Counted from the stretch's first letter, positions 1-12,821 are shown. The stretch: 64,000 nucleotides of DNA from Kondoa malvinella (GCA_039545315.1 BCIM01000014.1:409841-473840), one strand, 5' to 3'. Notes: a model not told the origin generated them from the sequence alone. Numbers and translations: made by a program.

Positions 1-1002
1 CGGTTTCGCTCCTCCCAAAGCAGCAATGATGGGTTCTCCTTCTATCCGATCATCCGTCGCATCACCTTATGGACTCGTTGCCGCTGCTGGACTTTCATCA
101 CCACCACCACAACAGCATCTAGAAGAAAACAGTCCGTTTGAAGATCCACAATGGGCAAACAAATTGTTTACTGTTAATCGGACTTTTGAACCTTCTATGC
201 CGGATGAATTGGTCATTTACCCCGGTGACACTGTCAGGATTTTGATGGCTTAGTGAGCATCTCCTTATGTTGAAATCACAAGAAGCTGATTGTTTGGGTT
301 AGCGATGACGGCTGGGTGTTGGGAGAGAATTTGAGCGCTGTTCAGGATGGTGTACCTGTTCGAGGTGTTTTCCCTAGAGACTGGTGAGTATCCGTGTCTC
401 TAATGATCAATTGCAATATTGACTAATGCGGAACTTGCAGCGTCGAAGACTCGGTCGAAGCTCAGCCTCAACAACAGATGCAAATGGATGAAAACGTGCC
501 TCTTCAGCAAGAGTCTACCCTCACTCGCGCGCCTACTCTACCTCCTCTCAATCTAGGCCGCGAATCTCAATCGTTCCAAACTTCCATGGCACCCAACCGC
601 CAATCCATCGCTTCCGTCGCTCCTTCGACCGTTGACCGCCAATCCATGATTGACAACCGGCAATCAACGAGCACCGTACCTACACCAAACAACCGTTCTT
701 CCATTGTCAGCATGCACCAACAACATTTGCAACGTCAATCACGTCAATCCCTCGCTCCTGTTATTGCGATAGAAGAAGAACCCCATACTTCAGAAGGACA
801 CCTAAGCACTTCATCAAGCCTCAATGGCGCTATTGATCGATTCCCCAACACGCCTTCGAGGCAATTAACGCCTGTAGTAGAAAATGACGGCGCTTCGACC
901 AGGAGTTTAAAGAGGACTAGCTCGTTGATGGCTAGCAAAGATCAGGATTTGTTTGCGCAACTAGGTCAAGTCATGCAGGGTGATTTGGACGAAACCAAGT
1001 GA
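1..1002 (+). CDS. SH3-domain protein, C-terminal part (left-truncated)
   Basis: The reading frame is already open at base 2, so the 5' part lies outside the window. Three exons (2-252, 303-383, 441-1002) join in phase. The first two spell an SH3 domain: a conserved hydrophobic start followed by a DELVIYPGDTV-type strand, then DDGWVLGEN and a GVFPRD end motif. This SH3 style is typical of fungal single-pass membrane or polarity proteins with a C-terminal SH3. After it comes a tail of about 180 residues that is Ser/Thr/Gln/Asn-rich, with several NRQS-type repeats, and probably disordered. SH3 domains bind proline-rich partners; the specific role cannot be told from this fragment. The two introns (50 and 57 nt) have GTGAGC/GTGAGT donors. 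Confidence 0.8.
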
Positions 1003-1242
1003 TGAACGGGCTTGATTTGAGTGTAGATCTTCTTTTCTTTTGCTTTCTCTGTTTTCTTGTGATAGTCAATTGCATTATATGTGTCGTTCTTTCATGCTCT
1101 ACTACTCATGGTTGATCATAGAATCGTGGAGATGGCGGGTGACGCGCATTGTCTCTGACGATCTGGCCGAAATTGGATGCATTAAAGCTTGGCTCTCTCT
1201 TGCTCCACAACCGCTCTTTCTACTACTCGTTCAACCGAGTCA

Positions 1243-2587
1243 ATGGCCGCCTTCTTACAGAATGCCAGCAAGACGCACAGGCTCACCGGTCTCGCTGTCA
1301 TCGTATTCGTATTTCTAGTCTTTGGTTACCTAGGCCAAGCAACAGTCAGCCCTGTCTCCTCTTCTGGCTCATCAAGTTCATCAGTATGGAACGCCTTGCA
1401 ACGATCAGGCGTTCGAGGAGGGAAATTCTCGACGCCTTCAACAGCTTGGAAGGTCGAACAAGCAGAGCGGATATATCAAAAGACGGTAGACGATCGTCGT
1501 GGTCTCATCACCAAGCTTGGACCTGTCAAAGACATCCATCCCTTCCCTGGTGTCAGAGTGGATCCTTTACATCGTCTATATAGTCAGTTCAATATGTTAG
1601 ATCCCGCCTTCTGTTGATTGCTCACCGTGAATGATCCAGTGTTGTGGGATTGGTTCCCTGCTTCTTGGCCTTGTCCTCATGAGCTTGAGAGAGTCGGTGT
1701 GATCGGAGACGGCGGGAAATGGGTCTGTGGGGCGGAAAGACTGGTTCAAGTGCCAAACTGCGTCATCTACTCTTTCGGCGTCGAGCAGCAATCTTCCTTC
1801 GAAGCTGCTTTCCTACGTCGGTCTGATAACTGCAAGATATGGGCATATGACTTCTCCGTCACGCAAATTGGCCCTGAAATTCGCAATGATGCTGAATTGG
1901 CACCTCGAGTCAAATTCACTCCCTACCGCTTTGACAATGTGAACGTAGAGAAGACCAAAGACAACCCAGAGACGCACACTCTATCGTACATCATGCGGGA
2001 AAATGGTCATGACTTTATCGATTTGCTCAAGGTCCGTCGACATCCATTTTCTTGAGGCGACATGCTCACGAGCGCATAACAGGTGGACGTGGAAGGATCC
2101 GAGTTTGCCGTGCTTAAGCAGGTGATAGAAGAAGCCCGTGGACGACCTTTACCATTCGCACAGCTTCAACTTGAAATTCAGTAAGTTTTCCCGTCTTCGC
2201 AGCAATACCAATGCCCCGCTAACGCCCATGCAATAGTGCTTGGTACGCGGAAAGCGATCTGTCCTTCAAAGACTACCTGGAGTGGTTTGAGCTGCTAGAA
2301 TCAGCTGGTCTCCGGCCTTTCCGTAGCGAATTGAAGTGCGTTCCTTCTTGCTGCAGTACCTTCAGGTTGCTTATGGCTCTATTAGCTTCCAATCTGCGAT
2401 GACTAGGTATGCTCTGCTGTAAGATGACATGCAATAAATGCTGATGTATTGTTCATAACAGGAAAGTTCCAGATGTTATCGAGATGAGCTTTGTCAACAT
2501 CCGAGCTCCCTCGTATATCACCGCCGACAAAGTGAGCTGCTTGTCTGTCTACCATTCATGCAATGCTGATCACACCTCAAGGTGTAA
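1243..2587 (+). CDS. METTL24-like (Methyltransf_22) type II membrane protein
   Basis: Seven exons (1243-1582, 1640-2031, 2083-2180, 2237-2335, 2386-2406, 2462-2531, 2582-2587) join into a 341-residue protein. Residues about 12-32 form one hydrophobic segment (IVFVFLVFGYLG), giving a type II membrane topology, followed by a Ser-rich stem. The luminal part has a GDGGKWVCG motif, an IYSFGVE strand, DLLKVDVEGSE and a C-terminal NIRAPSY motif. These match the Methyltransf_22 family (animal METTL24 and fungal relatives), an SAM-dependent methyltransferase fold whose substrate is not established. One exon is only 21 nt, and the last exon encodes just Val plus the stop. The start is the first ATG before the membrane segment; an upstream in-frame ATG is absent. 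Confidence 0.75.
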
Positions 2588-2802
2588 CGTTAAAATGCTC
2601 AAACGATGAAGACAAGAAAATTGATCGTCTTGCACTCGCATATACCTGACAGACACTCATAGCAGACATGTACATCACGAGAAGGAGTTCATTCAGGGAA
2701 GCACACATATTGTACACTAGTCAGGATTGTTATCAAAGCATCGGTCGATATGTTTAGGCTACATTCTCGAGACATGCCAGCATCGCTTTACATTGACTAG
2801 AT

Positions 2803-5800
2803 CTACCCTTCATTCCGTGCGAAAAAGTATGTCAGCAGCGCAACTTGCTGGTTCGACAGTCCATCCAGCATCGTAAATAAGCGAGTGTCGTCTTTCAGCA
2901 TCGTGTGCGCTGCACAGATGGCTGAAACAGTTGCATGTCTCACTTCAGTATTCGAGGAGGACATTCCCTGACATATCGGTCAGCCAAATTCAGCTATTCG
3001 TCGAGCTGGACGCACCTTGAGCAGAAGATCTCTTGTCTGAGGTACTTCCTCCTCCAATACTTCAGCTGGTAGGCGAAGGAAGAGATGGCCAGTAGCTTTC
3101 ATCGCAGCTGCAAAAGAAGCAGAAGTGCTATTGCTTGATCCGTGCTGAGTGATGTATTCAAGGAGGCTGCCACGCAGACATATGAGAGAGTATAGCGGGT
3201 CTATACGCTCCAGATAGAGGGCTAAGATTGTCCGCATACCGGCGAGCGCCTGTGAGGAAGGTTACGCGTGATCAGCAGTCATGCCGAGTTTGCATTGTCC
3301 TCCTCACCTCCCGGAAGGGATGCTCCATAGGTAAGTTGAATAGAAGAGAGAAGATGACCATCTCTTGGCCCGAAAGCAGAGCTGTTTGATGAATGACCAT
3401 GTCCTTGAGCAGCGCCAATGTTGCTACTGTCTCCGGTATAGGTGTCTGGGAAGATCTTAAGCAACACCAACTGTAGTAGATACTGCAGCTCACCTGCTGC
3501 CTCAGCGCCTCTGTTGTCGACTGAAATAATGTACTGAATAGCTTGTCTTTCTTCCAGAAGGCTTGGCTATCTTCCGAGTCTGCTGCCACTGGGTGATCCA
3601 CACAAAGCCGCCGTAGCCTGTGTATTGTCAGAGACGGCAATTCGCCATTCGACAGCAATCGAAGTATTTCTTGGAGGTTCCTGATGTCTTCATCCGTTTC
3701 AATTGATATCTCCTCCGGTTGATCTTTAACTGCACAAACCTCAGACCGACTCTAATAGCAAGAAAGTCACGCACACTCTGTACTAGCCAACCACCAAGAA
3801 TGCACACCAAGTTCATCGTCCACCTTTGTCGCCTTCTCTTCAGCCACAGCAGGGCTATCCTCTAGCTCTCCACCTTGTAGCTGTACATTGGCAAATCGAG
3901 ATGCAAGACTCTTCATAGGTGTTTTAGGGTCTTCTTCTACTAATTCTAGTAACCGTGCAGCTGCTTGTTCAGCTTGCTCTGCTTGATCCTGCATAGCTGT
4001 AATCGCAGAAATTTCTAATCAGCATGATACTGAGATGATATTTCCTCGACCTACCCGCTTCCACCATCTGCCCATCAAAACTGGCATCCAATTCCTGTTC
4101 GGAAGAAGTAGAAGGTAACGAGCCTGACCCCAGATGAGAAGTAGCTTTCTTCGCTGTAGGTGTAGTAGGTTCCGTTTTCCTGCTCTGCAGATGCGAACGC
4201 AACTTGCTGTTTGTTACAGGTGGTGATTTCTTTATGGACGAAGCGGCTGTTGGAGGTGATTTCCTAGAAGATGCCGAAGAACTTGATTCTGCTCTGGAAC
4301 GGGAAGGAGTCTTGTTAGGTGTATCAGATGACGTGTTTGTTCGTGAGCGGGTGAAAATAGATTGCCTAGGTGAGGGGGAACCGTTTGCAGTTTTGACGGT
4401 CGAAGCTGATGACATTCGACTATGAGGTGTTCGGGAAGGCGGAGAAGCTGCTTTTGGTGTAGGTAGAGGATCAGGTTTCGGTTCACTCTTCTTTGCTGCG
4501 ATCAGAGCTCTGACGGAGGGTTTTGAAGTAGCTGCTGGTCTAGAAGTACTAGCACTGAGACCATTGGCGCTCTTTTGCAATTGCGCTCGAGCAGAAGGAT
4601 CTAGCCCATCGAGAAGCTGTTGAGCTTCTTTTGGGAATTGAGGCGCGAATATCCAATATGCTGCTCGAGAAGCTTCCCTCACGCCCGGTGTCGAATCCGC
4701 AATACCCTTTTGTAAAATCTTGACAAACAGCGCCAGACCACCGGAGGATTCGATACTGGATTTCGCTTTCGAACCATGAGTGATTAACATGGTCTTTGTA
4801 TGGACAGCAGAAGCAATTCGTGTCGATACGGTTTTCGCTTGTATGCCTTCCCAGAGTAGATTCAGTCCTTTGTATGAATAGGAACAATGTGCAATCAGAG
4901 CACCCATAGCTACTTCTGAAGCTTGAACGACGAGCTTCTTTGTTTGTGCTGCGATTTTGAGGAGGGCGTTCAGGATGGATTCGTAGAATGGGTCGAGATG
5001 AGTTTGGAGGTGTTCAGCTAGTTCGCCTATTAGATTGCAGGTTGCTGTTGCCAGTGTTGTGCGGAGCGTCATCATCTATTGTTAAGATTAGTCGCTGATG
5101 ACGTCCATTGAGAGAGGACTGACAATCTTGAGTACATTTTCCATGACTAGCTTCAATCCAGCAAGGAATGTCTCGCGATATGTAGTATGTGCATCGCTCT
5201 TCAGCATGCCTAAGAGACTAGATGAGCTATGATCCAGCTGATCCCAGATAATCTACCTCTGATGCGGTTGATATACTTGTCTCTAGCTTGCCAATTATGT
5301 TCGGTTTCTTTCCCAGAGAGAGGCTCGACCATAGCAGCAAACTCATTCTCCATATCTTTTGAGGAGCCGATCTATACACATGAAACACAGGCGTGAGCTC
5401 GATCAAGCTGAACCCACTCCCAGGCGCACGTATACAGTCTGAACAGAATCCAAAGGTGTGGCTCCGACCGAAGCGACCGAAGCAACACTCGTGGCACTCG
5501 TCGTCCTGTTCGCTTGCTGCCTTCCTTCCGGCACGCCTAAACCAACTTCTTCCTTCTGATGAGCCAATCTCGCAATCAATTCCTCCGCTCCTCTGATATT
5601 ATTCTTTTGCAGCTCTTTCCTCAAATCAGCTCTTGCAGCCTCTGGGACTTGCCGATCCGTATAAAGCTGCACAGTAACTTCCCTTGCCGATTCTCGAACG
5701 GATGCATCTGAATCTTCCAGACAAGCAAGAAGGAAAGGCAACCATTGTCTAAGTGGTAGTGAAGAGTCGACTTTGCGGATATCGCGGATATAGAAAAGAC

Positions 5801-6363
5801 ATGATTCGCGCGTTCTCGCTTGTTTGGATGAGAAACCTTCTTTGACTAATGCTTCCAATTGTGTGAGCGCTGAGTCTTCAGTGATTGTGAAATTAAGGCA
5901 TGTTTGAGCGGCTTGGAGCAAAGCTTGGCCTGCGAGCGTTCGTGTGCGCTTGTTTGCATCACCGAGTTTATCAATATTGAGTTGGATTAAAGTATTGATA
6001 GCTTTGAGCAAGGACGCGTTGGTTGAGAGCAATGGCCAGAAAGGTAGAAGAGCTTCCAAGGCAGCTGTTGCAGTATGCGCGTTTGAAGAGGACAGGCCAT
6101 CGCGTAAAGTGACGAGCGCTGATGCGAAAGTGTCGCTTTCTAATGGCTGTGTGCGAGAGCGCAGTTCATCGCCCAAAGTATTCACAGCCTCTGCAGTCAT
6201 TGGTATCGAGCAATTGGCAACTTTGGTATCATCCAAGCTTCTTAAGTCGGTCGTCTCTTGCCAACATACCATCTCCTGCTAACGTCAACAGCTTCGCTTT
6301 GAGACCCGTACTTGGAATATCCTCGGAGCATTGGAATATCCTAGGCCGCTGCTGATCATGCAT
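2803..6363 (-). CDS. STU1: CLASP/Stu1 microtubule plus-end protein
   Basis: Ten exons (6270-6363, 5436-6220, 5257-5371, 5124-5209, 4055-5075, 3808-3996, 3494-3729, 3308-3445, 3016-3249, 2803-2967) sum to 3063 nt, a 1020-residue protein. The N-terminal half is alpha-helical HEAT/TOG sequence with the CLASP-N signature (NWQARDKYINRIRG, then SEVAMGALI and REASRAAYWIF). A Ser/Pro/Arg-rich basic linker (about residues 540-690) follows, like the microtubule-binding SR region of CLASPs, then a helical C-terminal domain. CLASPs rescue and stabilise microtubules and act at kinetochores and the spindle midzone. The ATG at 6363 directly abuts the ATG of the divergent ARG8 gene; a stop six bases upstream in frame leaves no earlier start in this exon. 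Confidence 0.88.
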
Positions 6364-8150
6364 CGCTCACTTCTTTCTGCTGCCTCAAAAGCGAGTCATG
6401 CATTTTCTTGATTGCCTCTATCAGCGTCTTATATTCTGCTTGTATGTCACAGAGAGCAGCTCGAAGACCAGTTCGATCGATCCGCCATGCCTCTTCTTCC
6501 CAAGTAAGCTCCCTTGCACAGCAAGAAACCTTATCATCCTCCTGACTCGAAAAGCAGCCAAACACCTCTTACACTTCCCCTTCGCATCCAGATGAACCAG
6601 CACCGGAAGACGTAGCGACTGCCTTAGCTCGACATGCGAAAGTCACTTTAAACACTTATGCTCGACCTTCACTCATCTTACAGAAAGGCAAAGGGTGTAA
6701 AGTATGGGATACGCAAGAACGAGAGTATTTGGATATGACGGCTGGAATTGCTGTTAATGCTTTAGGTCACGCAGATGAGGGCGTAGCGAAAGTTATGGCT
6801 GATCAAGTAGGTCTCTCTTCCTCATCCACCATGAGTTCAGGGATCTAAGCAGGTAGAATAGGCACTCAAATTAGTTCACTGCTCCAACCTCTTTCATAAC
6901 GAGTGGTCAGGCGAACTAGCAGACCTCATAGTCCAACGCACAAAACAACACGGCGGTCTAGGTTTCCCCGATCCTTCTTGTTCTTCCTCTGCAACCACTC
7001 ATTCAACGGAACATTCTTCTGGACTCAAGGTCTTCTTTGCAAATTCCGGTACAGAAGCAAACGAAGGTGCTTTAAAGTTCATACGTAAATTTGGGAAATC
7101 AAAAGGCGTGGAAGGCAAGAATGAGATTGTCTGTTTCACCGACGGCTTTCATGGAAGGTCGATGGGTGCTTTGAGCGCTACCAGTCAAGCTAAATATCAA
7201 GAACCGTTCGCACCGCTTGTGCCGGGCTTCAAGACGGCTAGGTTGAATGATGTAGAAAGCATCGAGGATATCATTACGGAAAAGACTTGTGGTGTTATTG
7301 TTGAACCGATACAGGTCAGCAGATCATCTCTGTATGCGCTTCGGTGCTTACAAGGAAAATGTCTTTGCTAACAGGGAGAAGGAGGCATCATGGAAGCGAA
7401 TGAGCCATTCTTGAAAGCACTGCGGAAGAGATGTACAGACGTCGGCGCTGCTTTAGTATATGACGAGATACAAGTAACCTCTTCTTGATCGATTTCATAT
7501 CCACAGCTGATCTCTAGATAGTGCGGGCTCGGTCGAACAGGCAAACTATGGGCGCATTCACTCTTTCCGACCGACTGCCATCCAGACATTGTCACTATGG
7601 CGAAACCTCTCGCCAATGGTTTGTGCATAGGTGCAATCCTAATGCGGGATGACATAGCAGATGTGATCAAGCTAGGTCAGTCCATCTCTACTCTCGATAT
7701 TGATCTGTTCTCATGCAAGTAGGCGACCACGGAACTACATTCGGGGGACAGCCGCTACAGACACGAACAGCACACCACGTCTTTGGTAGAATAGCAGACT
7801 TCGCCTTCCTCGACCGCGTAGCAGAAGTAGGCGATCAACTACACGCTCGCCTGTCGAAACTACAGAATTACTTTCCAAATCTCATCGCTGGTCCTGTTCG
7901 CGGTCGAGGCATGATCCTAGGCGTGCCATTCAAGGACCATGATCACCCTGGCAAAGTCGCCAAGCTATGTCGCGAGCGAGGGCTGCTGCTGTTGACCTGC
8001 GGAAATGGAACAATGCGTTTCGTTCCGAGCCTTACGATAACGGCTGAAGAGATGAACAAGGGTTGTGACATCTTTGAAAGCGCGCTGACGGTGTTGAGCG
8101 AAGAGGGAGCTGCGAAACAGCCACCTTCAGGGCAAATGATGAGCGACTAG
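6358..8150 (+). CDS. ARG8: Acetylornithine aminotransferase, mitochondrial
   Basis: Seven exons (6358-6394, about 6457-6503, 6555-6806, 6862-7314, 7375-7473, 7522-7675, 7723-8150) give 489 residues. The first ~30 residues are a classic mitochondrial presequence (MHRSLLSAASKA, then RSIRHASSSQ). The rest is a class III PLP aminotransferase: FFANSGTEANEGALK, FHGRSMGALSAT, the VYDEIQCGLGRTGK metal/PLP aspartate motif, the PLP-lysine in MAKPLANG, and GTTFGGQPL. The enzyme converts N-acetylglutamate semialdehyde to N-acetylornithine in the matrix, a step of arginine synthesis. The catalytic part is certain. The first intron is less so: its donor is GTCATG, and its acceptor could be 6456 or 6471, both in frame. 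The gene is divergent from CLASP with no gap between start codons. Confidence 0.93.
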
Positions 8151-8214
8151 AGCAATTTACACCGAATTAATGCAACCAACTATTATTACACGTGTGAACC
8201 CTGATGCTGGGTAT

Positions 8215-10620
8215 CTATGGATTGGTGGGAATGTCCACGGGAGGAGCTGGAGCAGTCAAACGAATCTTGAGGTTCCGGGTAGCTGAAGAGACCGTGTTAG
8301 CAGTAGTTCAAGCAGATGACAGCGCGCTTACGACGCGGAGGCGTAGGGTCTGGCATGAATTCGTCTGTTGCTGGAAGTAGACCGCCGTCGTCCGACTCTA
8401 TACCGTCTTCTAGCACAGCATTCTCATTACGAGTAGTTCGACGCGGGCGTTTAGCAGGTGGTTGATCAACAATCTCATCTTGTGCTGCTGCCGGCTGTGA
8501 CTGTGATGGCCCTTCTGTAGTCGCAGCAGTACCATCAGGCTGGACTTCTTCGCCCGGTCTGATCTTCCTCGGCCTTCCGCGCTTCTTCGCACCTGGTTTG
8601 GGTGGGGCTTTAGGACCAATCGGTTTGGGCTTCTTCGGTGCATTCGGATCCTTTTCCTTCTTCTTGCGGGCCGGTTTCGGATTCTCTGCTTTAACCAGTT
8701 CTTCGTATCGTCGGAAGACCTGTATTTCAACCATACGTGAGTCCCATACCAGACCGGTGTACCAAGTCACCTACAGCATTGTCAGTCCGCTTGCCGTTAA
8801 ACACTTTACTGATGTCTGCCCATCGCGGCCCAAGCTCATTGAACTGCTGCATGATAATCTCGTCCTCCTGTATGCGAACGTCAGCTGCCAAGTAACACAT
8901 CTTATATTGCCTTGACATACCTCCGCAGTCCAATTCTTCTTCCGTACTCTCGGATCCAGCACGTTCGACCATCGTTCTCTGCACTGCTGATCCGTTCGAC
9001 CTCTTACACGCAAGCCAACCTTCTTCCACACAGTTCCACAAGCATCCACCGCAGCCTTGAGCATGTCATCCTCTTCTTTTGACCACTTGCCTCGCTTAAT
9101 ACCAGGTTTGAGGGTTTTCGTCCAACGATTAATGCATTGATTCGAAGTTCGGCCAACATGTCGCGCGACTATCGGTAGATCTAGTGATAAGTACACATTG
9201 TACATCACTGGATGAAACCGACCTGATTGCCAATTCGCACCAAACATCGACATTGCTTCTCTCAATCTATTGTCCTCTTCCGGCTGCCAATCCTTCTTCT
9301 GCAAAGGTTTCTTGCGATATTGCCTAAGACAAGTAGCGACCGAGCGACCGGTACCCAAAGCATCTGCAATCGTGACCCAATCTTTTTCTTCATGGTCTGC
9401 AACGACGGAATGTAGTTTGTTCACTTCATCTTTGGTCCACGTTTTGGTGTTCAGCTTTGGATGTTCCGAATTCAACCAGTGGATTCGGCAGTCGCTTGCA
9501 GTGTGATTGCCCAGCTGTTGATATGTCAGCGACGTGAAAATAGATCATAGGCATATGCTCACTCCTTTGTGACCAGCAACTTGATCCCAATCCATCACAG
9601 CAGACTCTTCATGTAAAGTAAGAGTCTCACGCGCCAAGCTATAACAGAACGTCAGTTGCAAACAGCACGCACACGACTAAACTGACCCGCGGTTGAAAGT
9701 GGCTCGTTCAGCATGTTGCTCGGCATGACTTTTGAGTAGCTTCTTCTCTTCCTTTGTCCCTGTTTGCGTTTGTTTTCCAAATGAGCATACAAGGTATAGA
9801 CCCAAAGCAAACCACTAACAAATGACAGGTCGGATCGCTTTTGCATAACGGGCCAACTTCTGGGTATCGTCCGTGTCAGGCAATTCCTGCTGGACACTTC
9901 AGCTTCACTACCAAGGCAGAGCGAGACGGCGCACCTTGTTGTGATAGTGCTTGAACCAAGGTAAAGTAATGTTTTGTAGGTGTGTACTAACGATTTCAAG
10001 CTGATGAGGCACGTCGATGGCTTCTACAAGGTTCTTGGACAAGATCTGATTCGCAAAGTCAGACCCTGTTGCTGCCCACCTCGAGGAGAACGACTAACGT
10101 GCAGATCATCCGCTCGTTCGTAAGCTACCACAAGCTTACTTCTCGCTGCCAACATTTGCTCCTGATACTCTGCATTGGCTTGTAAGGCAGCTTCAATCTG
10201 TCTCTCCGCATCTTCAAGTTCTTTCAACTTGGCTTGATCGTCAAGTGTCAGAGTCGAGCCAAGACCGGCAGGAGTAGGAGGAGCAGAAGGTTCGCTCGCA
10301 AAGTGATTATCGGCTGCTGTTTCCATAGCCATACGATCAAGGAAGTCGGGCTCAAAGTTGTACGAAGCACTGGCACCAGCTTCTTCGAAGAGACTTGCCA
10401 ACGAAGCATCGGGCTGTTCGCTCATTCCTGATAGCACAGAAGCACCAGTCTCTGGCTGAGATAGCCCTCCAGCTGAAGGGCCCAACAAGGATGTCGACGC
10501 GATTCCTGGCACATTGGGTAGAGATAATCCTGGCGACCGAAGCGCATTGTCATTTCCAGTTGATTGAGGCCCTTCAGCAGAGTAAGGGACTTTGCTTGTA
10601 GATGCTACTGACGATGCCAT
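8215..10620 (-). CDS. Multi-repeat Myb protein, SNAPC4-like
   Basis: Ten exons (10099-10620, 9935-10045, 9820-9886, 9687-9759, 9563-9638, 9223-9514, 8921-9180, 8775-8867, 8332-8719, 8215-8282) total 1950 nt, 649 residues. The N-terminal third is low-complexity. A helical segment comes next, then about four and a half Myb/SANT repeats with spaced tryptophans (VIWTKEEKKLL, DWDQVAGHKG, KTWTKDEVNKL, DWQPEEDNRL, GKWSKEEDDML, NWTAEEDEIIM). The array ends in a Lys/Pro-rich basic tail with AT-hook-like GRPRK. The repeat order and the half repeat resemble SNAPC4, the large DNA-binding subunit of the snRNA-activating complex. CDC5/REB1-like Myb proteins are alternatives but have fewer or different repeats. 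The start at 10620 is the first true ATG. Role in snRNA transcription is inference. Confidence 0.75.
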
Positions 10621-11249
10621 CTTGCACCCACGAGTTGAGATTGCCTTATTGAGGCGATTCCGAGTGATGGGTCGAGGATTATTGTCCAAGGTCCAACCCC
10701 AAGTCTTGAGGCTTGCTGCTCGTGTTCACGAAGCTTCTGGTGTGTCCTTCAGCCTCATGAAGCTTTCGCAAAGAAATCGCTTGGGCGAACCTTCAAGTCG
10801 ATTTTCACCTGGGAACGGATCTCGACCGACTACCTTAACTACTTGCTATGGTCTCCAGAGAGTGTAGACACATCCACTGTACATGTAATATGCTTACCTA
10901 GTGAACCGGACCTTGCAATCTCCCTTAGTGTTCACTTTTATCGGCAGCTGATTTTTAACACTCGTTACGGCAGTTTGCATGCCTAAGCATGACATTTCTG
11001 TCGCTCCAGATTCTATATAGTACTTCACCACCTTCTGGAACGCTCGCGCCGCAGGCAGCCCATTTCCAGACTCATCGCATCCGTTCTCAGCTTTCACTGC
11101 CGGACGTAACATTGACACAGCGTTGCGATGCCACCGTTCTGTCTCTGCTTCATCTCTCTTACCTTCACTCACGAGCGCTGCTCTTCTCGCGCGCTATCAC
11201 CCGAACTTTGGCGCTATCAGTCTCAAATACGTCGAACAGCATTACGGTG
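10621..11249. other. Intergenic, shared 5' region of two divergent genes
   Basis: About 630 bp between the Myb gene and the esterase gene, which are divergent. Open frames here lack homology-like composition or splice logic. I see no RNA gene or repeat; it most likely holds both promoters and 5' UTRs. Confidence 0.5.
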
Positions 11250-12347
11250 ATGACGTCCGCTGTAATTGCAAAGAATGCAAGCACCAGACCAGACGAAGAC
11301 TACTCATATGGTCGGATTCTCATGCTTGGCGATTCCAGTATACCTGCTCTTTGCTAGCGCTGTACCCAACTTATCGCTTTCCAGTCACGCAAGCATCTTG
11401 GCAACCTAATGGAACGGCTCAAGCTCTCGCACAAGAGTATAGCAGGAAGCTGTAGGTTGGTAATTCTATCATCAGCTCAGAGCTGATAGTCAAGTTAGAG
11501 ATGTACAATGCAGAGGTTTCGATGGTTAGCCAATCGCAGATCAATTGCGCGTCTGTGCTGACAGTTAGGACAGGATACTCCAGTATGGTGTTGTCATCCT
11601 GGAGCTACGGATTCTGATAATCTTGCAGCCGAGAATGCATTACAAGTAGCACCGCTGTTCTTCGCCAACCCAACAACACTCGAGCTGGTCATCATCTGGT
11701 TCGGCGTAAGCTTCTCCTTTGCGTCGAGTCTATCATGCTCTTAACAGTATCCCCACTTTCAGGCAAACGATGCTGTTCCTTCTTTCCAAAGTTTCATCCC
11801 CCTCGACCGTTTCCGCAGCAATCTTCATGCACTAGTCAATCTTGTTCCTTCTTCTGTGCCGGTCCTCCTCATGAGCTCTCCTCCGATCGAACCAAAGATG
11901 CTACGCGAAGCAGAGTGGGTTCTTTCTAAAGCCCATCGACATGACTGACGAATTGATCAGAGCCGAATTCTCGATAGAGGTCGGCATCCCAGGAAGACTC
12001 GAAAGTGTTCGCAAGTACGCTGCTGCTGTAGGCGAGGTGGTGGAGGACGTTCAAAAGCAAGGAGGTCGCCAGATCGCCTTCGTCGATATTCACGCTGCTA
12101 TTGAAGGGGCAGTAAAGGGCGACAGGGAAGCCGGGTGCCGCAAGCTAATGACCGATGGTTGTCATCTAAAAGGAGACGGATACAAGGTGAGTCGTCAGCA
12201 GAAGGCACTTGCTTGGACTAAAGTTATGCACAGGTCGTCACGGCGGAGATATTGAAGACGATAGCAGTGTTCTTCCCTCAACTCAAGGCTGATACGCTAC
12301 CATTTCATTTTCCGGCTTGGGAAAGCTTGCCAAAGTACAAAGAATAG
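11250..12347 (+). CDS. IAH1: Isoamyl acetate-hydrolysing esterase family (SGNH/GDSL)
   Basis: Eight exons (11250-11337, 11385-11451, 11499-11524, 11574-11582, 11629-11705, 11763-11914, 11961-12186, 12234-12347) total 759 nt, 252 residues. Once spliced, the SGNH blocks appear in order: block I ILMLGDSITQ with the nucleophilic Ser, the RKLDVQCRGFDGYST strand-turn with the oxyanion Gly, block III WFGANDA with its Asn, and block V DGCHLKGDGY with catalytic Asp and His. This is the IAH1 family, cytosolic esterases that hydrolyse short acetate esters such as isoamyl acetate. One exon is only 9 nt (11574-11582) and is needed to keep the GYST motif in frame. An upstream in-frame extension exists, but the family normally starts close to the GDS block. 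Confidence 0.9.
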
Positions 12348-12821
12348 ACCCGGCTGTATTGATGTTACAGCAACCAAAAGCACACTACAATTTGTATTTG
12401 CCAGGCATCTTTCTCTTGCATTCCTCAAAGCTTCTCGATTCGCTGTTGCACTTTCTTTTCTTCTCTTGTCATCGATCAGCAGGGAGCAGCGATTTACAGT
12501 ATACGCTTGATCTCACAATCGCTATAGAGTGAGAAGATATTGACGGATGTACTTGTGCTTGCGATTCTCCAAGCACTAGGTACCCTGTGGATCCGCTTTC
12601 TTTTTTAGGCTACGCACAAGATCTTGGAAGCCAGATGGAGTAGCGCAGCACTATAGACTTGCCTCGTCTGGCGGCAATCACGATTGTCGAAAGAAGGAAG
12701 GCCGAAAGTCGGATGCTGGGGCTCCTGTCTAGCTTACATAAGCGAGCATCATCCGAGCATCATGCGTCCGCCTCTCGTCTCAAAGGCTCTTGTTCCCATC
12801 CACCTCTACACATACTTTAAC

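Noticed and set aside
6356..6565. Minus-strand open frame of 69 codons over the ARG8 5' end.
   Set aside because: Antisense to the ARG8 presequence exons, with no motif and no splice support; it ends inside the CLASP start region.
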